From Streptomyces venezuelae (GTDB lineage Bacteria > Actinomycetota > Actinomycetes > Streptomycetales > Streptomycetaceae), in assembly GCF_008642335.1 (NCBI RefSeq), contig NZ_CP029191.1:310001-374000 (forward strand): a stretch of DNA of 64,000 bases, read 5' to 3'. The notes beneath the pieces were generated by a model. The model did not search any database. It had not been told where the DNA came from and saw only the letters and a program-made list of their open reading frames with translations. Both the position numbers and the translations under genes were made by a program. Positions 60,579-64,000 of this stretch are shown piece by piece. The stretch's first letter is position 1; the number at the start of each line of letters is the position of its first letter.

Positions 60579-61490
60579 CTAGAACACCGACCAGCCCGTC
60601 ACCGTGGTGAAGTGGTCGAGCGCGGCCACGCCGGCCACGGAGTTGCCGTACGAGTCGAGGCTCGGGCTCCACACGCACAGGGTGCAGCGGCCCGGGATCA
60701 CGGCGACGATGCCGCCGCCGACGCCGCTCTTGCCCGGCAGGCCGACGCGGTAGGCGAAGCTGCCCGCCGCGTCGTACGTGCCGCAGGTGAGCATGACCGC
60801 GTTGACCTGCTTCGCCTCGCGCGGCGGCAGCAGACGCGTGCCGTCGTTGCGCAGCCCGTGCCGGGCCAGGAAGGCCGCCGAGAGGGCGAGGTCGCGGCAG
60901 TTCATGCGGATCGCGCACTGCCGGAAGTAGTGCTCCAGGACCGTGGACACGGGGTTGTCGAGGTTGCCGTAGCTGGCCATGAAGTGGGCGAGGGCGGCGT
61001 TGCGGTCGCCGTGCTCGGCCTCCGAGGCCGCGACCACCGGGTCGAAGGCGACGTCCGGGTTGCCGCTCTCCGCGCGCAGGAACTCCAGCATCGTCGTGCC
61101 CGCGTCGCCGGTGAGGCTCTGCAGCCGGTCCGTGACGACGAGCGCGCCCGCGTTGATGAACGGGTTGCGCGGGATGCCGTTCTCGTACTCGAGCTGGACG
61201 AGCGAGTTGAAGGGGTTGCCGGACGGTTCCGTGCCGACGCGGTCCCAGATGCGGTCGCCACCCTCCGCGAGGACGAGCGCGAGGCTGAACGCCTTCGAGA
61301 TGGACTGGACGGAGAACGGTTCCTGCCAGTCCCCCACGCCGTGCACGTCGCCGTTGACGTCGGCGACCGCGATCCCGAAGCGCTCGGCGTCCACGTCCGC
61401 GAGCGCCGGGATGTAGCCGGCGACCTGGCCGCGGCCCACGAGGGGCCGGGCGAAGGCGGCGACTTCTTCGAGAACGGCCTGGTAATCCAC
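60579..61490 (-). CDS. glsA: Glutaminase (serine beta-lactamase-fold)
   Basis: A 303-residue glutaminase that hydrolyses Gln to Glu and ammonia. The catalytic SxxK is Ser63-Lys66 in PFSVQSISKAFSLAL. NPFNSLVQLEYENGIPRNPFINAGAL, MASYGNLDNPVSTVLEHYF and LPGKSGVGGGIVAVIPG are family blocks. GTG 61490 gives the normal length. The upstream Shine-Dalgarno is weak. Confidence 0.93.
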   Translation of the reverse strand: MDYQAVLEEVAAFARPLVGRGQVAGYIPALADVDAERFGIAVADVNGDVHGVGDWQEPFSVQSISKAFSLALVLAEGGDRIWDRVGTEPSGNPFNSLVQLEYENGIPRNPFINAGALVVTDRLQSLTGDAGTTMLEFLRAESGNPDVAFDPVVAASEAEHGDRNAALAHFMASYGNLDNPVSTVLEHYFRQCAIRMNCRDLALSAAFLARHGLRNDGTRLLPPREAKQVNAVMLTCGTYDAAGSFAYRVGLPGKSGVGGGIVAVIPGRCTLCVWSPSLDSYGNSVAGVAALDHFTTVTGWSVF

Positions 61491-61795
61491 AACCTGAGCT
61501 TTCTTCGGGTACGTCGTCGTGTACGTCGTCGGCGATGGGCGCGCACCGCGATACGACCGTTTCACACCCACCCACACCGATTCACACCGGAAAGTCGCTG
61601 GATACGGGCTATGTCGTCGGCCGCGGCCACAGGATAACGCCTGGCCGGGAAGCAGCGACCTGGCGGACGTGCGGCTCGCCCGGCGTCCGGATCCGCTCTG
61701 GGAAATCGTGTGCCGCGCCGGGAAGGGCGTCCTGCACACGGCAACTCCGCTGGGCCGACGCCTCATTGACGGCGCCTGACACCGGACGACCGTCC

Positions 61796-61827
61796 CCCGA
61801 CCTTTTGGCCGGGACCAAAAAGTCGGG
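61796..61827. terminator. Isolated hairpin in gene-poor region
   Basis: CCCGACCTTTTGG (61796-61808) pairs with CCAAAAAGTCGGG (61815-61827) at 12 of 13 positions, loop of 6. It is about 300 bp from any confident gene, so it may end an unseen small RNA or protein transcript. Confidence 0.5.
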
Positions 61828-61913
61828 CGCTCGTCGCCCCGATGCGCCCAGGCTGTGCGCGGAAGAGAACACGTCCACGCCACGCACGACTTAGGGAGTT
61901 CGAGCACAGGCCG

Positions 61914-62030
61914 ATCAAGCACTCCGTACAGGAACCCTCGTCGCCACGCAGGCCCGGGCCGGAGATCTCCCCGAACAACAAGAAGGGCTGGGGCAACTGG
62001 TCGGACGCGTGGTACGTCCGCCCCTGCTGA
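61914..62030 (+). other. Coding-like orphan frame with Trp-rich C-terminus
   Basis: The frame ending at TGA 62030 encodes ...ISPNNKKGWGNWSDAWYVRPC. From about 61911 its codons have over 90 percent G/C at the third position, as for real genes here; upstream codons do not. No ATG, GTG or TTG occurs at the expected place: only ATC at 61914 (giving IKHSVQEPSSP...) or an ATG at 61842 in non-coding-like sequence. AGGGAG is at 61893-61898. It could be a short peptide gene whose start is mutated or non-standard, such as a RiPP precursor. No modifying enzyme is adjacent. Confidence 0.3.
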
Positions 62031-62062
62031 GCGGTCCGGCGCTGTGACCTGGAGGTTCCTAC

Positions 62063-62101
62063 ATGCACGGATGGTTCGGAGCCTGTATGGACGCCCGGTA
62101 A
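62063..62101 (+). CDS. Possible 12-residue leader peptide before purB
   Basis: ATG 62063 has GGAGG 7 bp upstream and encodes MHGWFGACMDAR then TAA. It ends 11 bp before the purB start. It overlaps the likely purB -35/-10, so if purB is leaderless this frame belongs to a different, longer transcript, or is chance. Confidence 0.3.
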   Translation: MHGWFGACMDAR

Positions 62102-62104
62102 ACT
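62075..62104 (+). promoter_or_regulatory. Putative purB promoter (leaderless)
   Basis: TTCGGA (62075-62080) and TAAACT (62099-62104) are 18 bp apart; the -10 ends 8 bp before GTG 62113, placing the transcript start at the start codon. Confidence 0.55.
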
Positions 62105-62112
62105 TCGTGCAC

Positions 62113-63555
62113 GTGACTGCCGCGCCCGCAAAGCCCCGTATCCCGAACGTCCTCGCCGGACGTTATGCCTCCGCCGAGCTCGCCACCCTCTGGTCGCCCG
62201 AGCAGAAGGTGAAGCTGGAGCGTCAGCTCTGGCTCGCCGTGCTGCGTGCGCAGAAGGACCTCGGGATCGAGGTTCCCGACGCCGCCATCGCCGACTACGA
62301 GCGCGTGCTCGACCAGGTCGACCTGGCCTCGATCGCCGAGCGCGAGAAGGTCACGCGCCATGACGTGAAGGCCCGCATCGAGGAGTTCAACGCCCTCGCC
62401 GGGCACGAGCACGTCCACAAGGGCATGACCTCGCGCGACCTCACCGAGAACGTGGAGCAGCTGCAGATCCGGCTCTCCCTGGAGCTGATCCGCTCCCGTG
62501 CCGTCGCGGTCCTCGCCCGGCTCGGCAAGCTCGCCGGTGAGTACGGCGAGCTGGTCATGGCGGGCCGCTCCCACAACGTCGCCGCGCAGGCGACGACGCT
62601 GGGCAAGCGCTTCGCGACCGGTGCCGACGAGCTCCTCGTCGCGTACCGCCGCCTGGACGAGCTGATCGGCCGCTACCCGCTGCGCGGCATCAAGGGTCCG
62701 GTCGGCACCGCCCAGGACATGCTCGACCTGCTCGGCGGCGATGCCTCCAAGCTCGCCGACCTGGAGCAGCGGATCGCCTCGCACCTGGGCTTCGAGTCGG
62801 CCTTCACCTCGGTCGGCCAGGTCTACCCGCGCTCCCTCGACTACGACGTCGTGACCGCGCTCGTGCAGGTCGCCGCCGCGCCCTCCTCCATCGCCAAGAC
62901 GATCCGCCTGATGGCGGGCCACGAGCTGGTCACCGAGGGCTTCAAGCCCGGCCAGGTCGGCTCGTCCGCGATGCCGCACAAGATGAACACCCGCTCCTGC
63001 GAGCGCGTCAACGGCCTCACCGTCATCCTGCGCGGCTACGCGTCGATGACCGGAGAGCTGGCGGGCGACCAGTGGAACGAGGGCGACGTCTCCTGCTCCG
63101 TCGTACGACGGGTCGCCCTGCCCGACGCGTTCTTCGCGCTCGACGGGCTGCTCGAGACCTTCCTGACCGTGCTGGACGAGTTCGGGGCGTTCCCCGCGGT
63201 CGTGGCGCGTGAGCTCGACCGCTACCTCCCCTTCCTCGCCACCACCAAGGTCCTGATGGCCTCGGTGCGCGCGGGCGTCGGCCGCGAGGAGGCCCACGAG
63301 GCCATCAAGGAGAACGCGGTCGCCTCCGCCCTTGCCATGCGCGAGCAGGGTGCCGAGCGCAACGAACTGCTCGACAAGCTGGCCGCCGACTCCCGTATCC
63401 CGCTGGACCGTGCGCAGCTCGACGAGCTGATGGCCGACAAGCTGTCGTTCACGGGCGCCGCGAGCGACCAGGTCACCACGGTCGTCGGTCAGATCGAGGC
63501 GCTGCTCAAGGAGCACCCGGAGGCCGCGGCCTACACGCCCGGCGCGATTCTGTAG
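62113..63555 (+). CDS. purB: Adenylosuccinate lyase
   Basis: A 480-residue fumarase-superfamily enzyme that acts twice in purine synthesis (SAICAR to AICAR and adenylosuccinate to AMP). The flexible signature loop with catalytic Ser reads GSSAMPHKMNTRSCERVNG; the His regions are LAGHEHVHKGMTSRDLTEN and MAGRSHNVAAQATTLG. GTG 62113 gives the known actinobacterial N-terminus (VTAAPAKPRIPNVLAGRYAS); GTG 62107 is two codons earlier. Monocistronic, with a strong terminator. Confidence 0.96.
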   Translation: MTAAPAKPRIPNVLAGRYASAELATLWSPEQKVKLERQLWLAVLRAQKDLGIEVPDAAIADYERVLDQVDLASIAEREKVTRHDVKARIEEFNALAGHEHVHKGMTSRDLTENVEQLQIRLSLELIRSRAVAVLARLGKLAGEYGELVMAGRSHNVAAQATTLGKRFATGADELLVAYRRLDELIGRYPLRGIKGPVGTAQDMLDLLGGDASKLADLEQRIASHLGFESAFTSVGQVYPRSLDYDVVTALVQVAAAPSSIAKTIRLMAGHELVTEGFKPGQVGSSAMPHKMNTRSCERVNGLTVILRGYASMTGELAGDQWNEGDVSCSVVRRVALPDAFFALDGLLETFLTVLDEFGAFPAVVARELDRYLPFLATTKVLMASVRAGVGREEAHEAIKENAVASALAMREQGAERNELLDKLAADSRIPLDRAQLDELMADKLSFTGAASDQVTTVVGQIEALLKEHPEAAAYTPGAIL

Positions 63556-63576
63556 CGGCGCTCCGCACTGGCATCC

Positions 63577-63605
63577 GGCCCGCCCACCTTTTCGGTGGGC
63601 GGGCC
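63577..63605. terminator. Bidirectional terminator between purB and sigma gene
   Basis: GGCCCGCCCACC (63577-63588) and GGTGGGCGGGCC (63594-63605) form a perfect 12-bp stem with a TTTTC loop between two convergent genes. Confidence 0.85.
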
Positions 63606-63629
63606 GAGCCGTGTCGCGGACGAGCGGTG

Positions 63630-64000
63630 TCAGGCCGCGCGGGCGGCCGGGCGGACGCCGTCGGCCTCGGCGCGCACCCGGGCGCAGCTGTTGCTGATCA
63701 GACGCGAGACGTGCATCTGCGAGATGCCGAGCTTCTCCGCTATGCGGCTCTGCGTCATGTCCTCGAAGAAGCGCAGGTAGAGGATGGTCCGCTCGCGCTC
63801 GGGCAGCTTCCGCAGCCCCCGCTTGGCCGCCTCCCGGTCGGTGACGATGTCGTACGCGGCGTCGGGTGCGCCGAGCGTGTCGGCGAGGCTGAAGCCGTCC
63901 GGGTCGGCGGACGAGATCTCGGCGTCCAGCGACAGGGCGCTGTAGCCCTCCATGGCCTGCATGCCGTCCTTCACCTCATCCTCCGTCAGGCCCGCGTGCG
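63630..64000 (-). CDS. Alternative sigma factor, SigB/SigF/SigG type (3' part)
   Basis: The C-terminal 123 or so residues of a group 3 sigma factor; the gene runs off the window edge. Region 3 (LTEDEVKDGMQAMEGYSALSLDAEI) and the full region 4 with the -35-binding HTH (LRKLPERERTILYLRFFEDMTQSRIAEKLGISQMHVSRLISNSC) are visible. The pattern is that of Streptomyces stress and sporulation sigma factors (SigB, F, G, H, N). The N-terminal half is not in the window, so the exact member cannot be named. Confidence 0.9.
   Translation of the reverse strand, partial: HAGLTEDEVKDGMQAMEGYSALSLDAEISSADPDGFSLADTLGAPDAAYDIVTDREAAKRGLRKLPERERTILYLRFFEDMTQSRIAEKLGISQMHVSRLISNSCARVRAEADGVRPAARAA

Larger units (their letters stand above)
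61491..62112. other. Gene-poor region upstream of purB
   Basis: A 622-bp gap. It holds a strong hairpin (61796-61827), a coding-like Trp-rich frame ending at 62030, a 12-codon mini-ORF with a good ribosome site at 62063 and the purB promoter. No tRNA-like T-arm or acceptor pairs were found. The left 300 bp (61491-61795) show nothing I can name. Confidence 0.5.

Noticed and set aside
61491..61795. tRNA or structured RNA in the gap upstream of purB
   Set aside because: No GTTCGA-type T-arm with flanking pairs and no acceptor stem could be found.

Overview
The window is high-GC actinobacterial DNA with the features of a Streptomyces chromosome. These include a strong G/C bias at third codon positions, many GTG and a few TTG starts, 4-bp GTGA/ATGA gene overlaps and several leaderless promoters. 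Typical Streptomyces genes are present: a secreted tripeptidyl aminopeptidase, an SSI-type protease inhibitor, an XRE/DUF397/HATPase trio, a type III polyketide synthase and a ureABCFGD cluster without ureE. From memory, the order pfkA ... tap ... ure ... bio ... purB resembles the S. coelicolor chromosome arm around SCO1200-SCO1254; I did not check this.

Region 1 (1-20.7 kb) is an accessory, exporter-rich stretch. It holds the C-terminal part of an MMPL transporter, four MFS exporters, a TSUP permease and a DMT exporter, several paired with a LysR, TetR or MarR regulator and with palindromic operators that can be read in the DNA. Between them lie a broken ECF sigma gene, asnB, a Gfo/Idh oxidoreductase, and an XRE (MmyB-like) regulator followed by a type III PKS behind conspicuous repeats.

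Region 2 (20.4-25.5 kb) contains a small secreted protein and an ArsR gene that both end inside one 180-bp palindromic, MITE-like element. The ArsR gene is divergent from a P1B-4 metal-efflux ATPase, which is coupled to a 42-residue membrane peptide. An acyl-CoA dehydrogenase/TetR pair follows.

Region 3 (25.5-37.2 kb) is mostly core genes: peptide deformylase, murT-gatD (lipid II amidation), pfkA, a CtaG-like oxidase assembly factor with a small membrane protein, an SSI-type inhibitor, PlsC, an epimerase, tap and a nitronate monooxygenase-like protein.

Region 4 (37.2-46.7 kb) has urease, an orphan Phd antitoxin divergent from a ClpP paralogue with a small coupled partner, a c-di-AMP (ydaO) riboswitch in front of an NlpC/P60 hydrolase, a DUF6328 remnant, and the HATPase-XRE-DUF397 trio.

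Region 5 (46.7-64 kb) carries the biotin genes (bioF divergent from bioBAD; BioB has an extra Cys-rich tail), a methyltransferase, a RHH/Fic-like toxin-antitoxin pair with a degenerate Fic motif, a MacB/FtsX-type ABC exporter, two coupled CNNM/CorC-type proteins behind a possible proline-rich leader ORF, a phage-type holin, an SGNH hydrolase, glutaminase, a gene-poor stretch ending in a Trp-rich orphan reading frame, purB, and the 3' part of a SigB/F/G-type sigma gene.

The most unusual items are the palindromic element that supplies both stop codons, a 16-base word repeated over three stop codons, the type III PKS locus with its repeats, the two very small coupled proteins, the Cys-rich BioB tail, the degenerate Fic toxin and the Trp-rich orphan peptide. 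No tRNA, rRNA or CRISPR array was seen.
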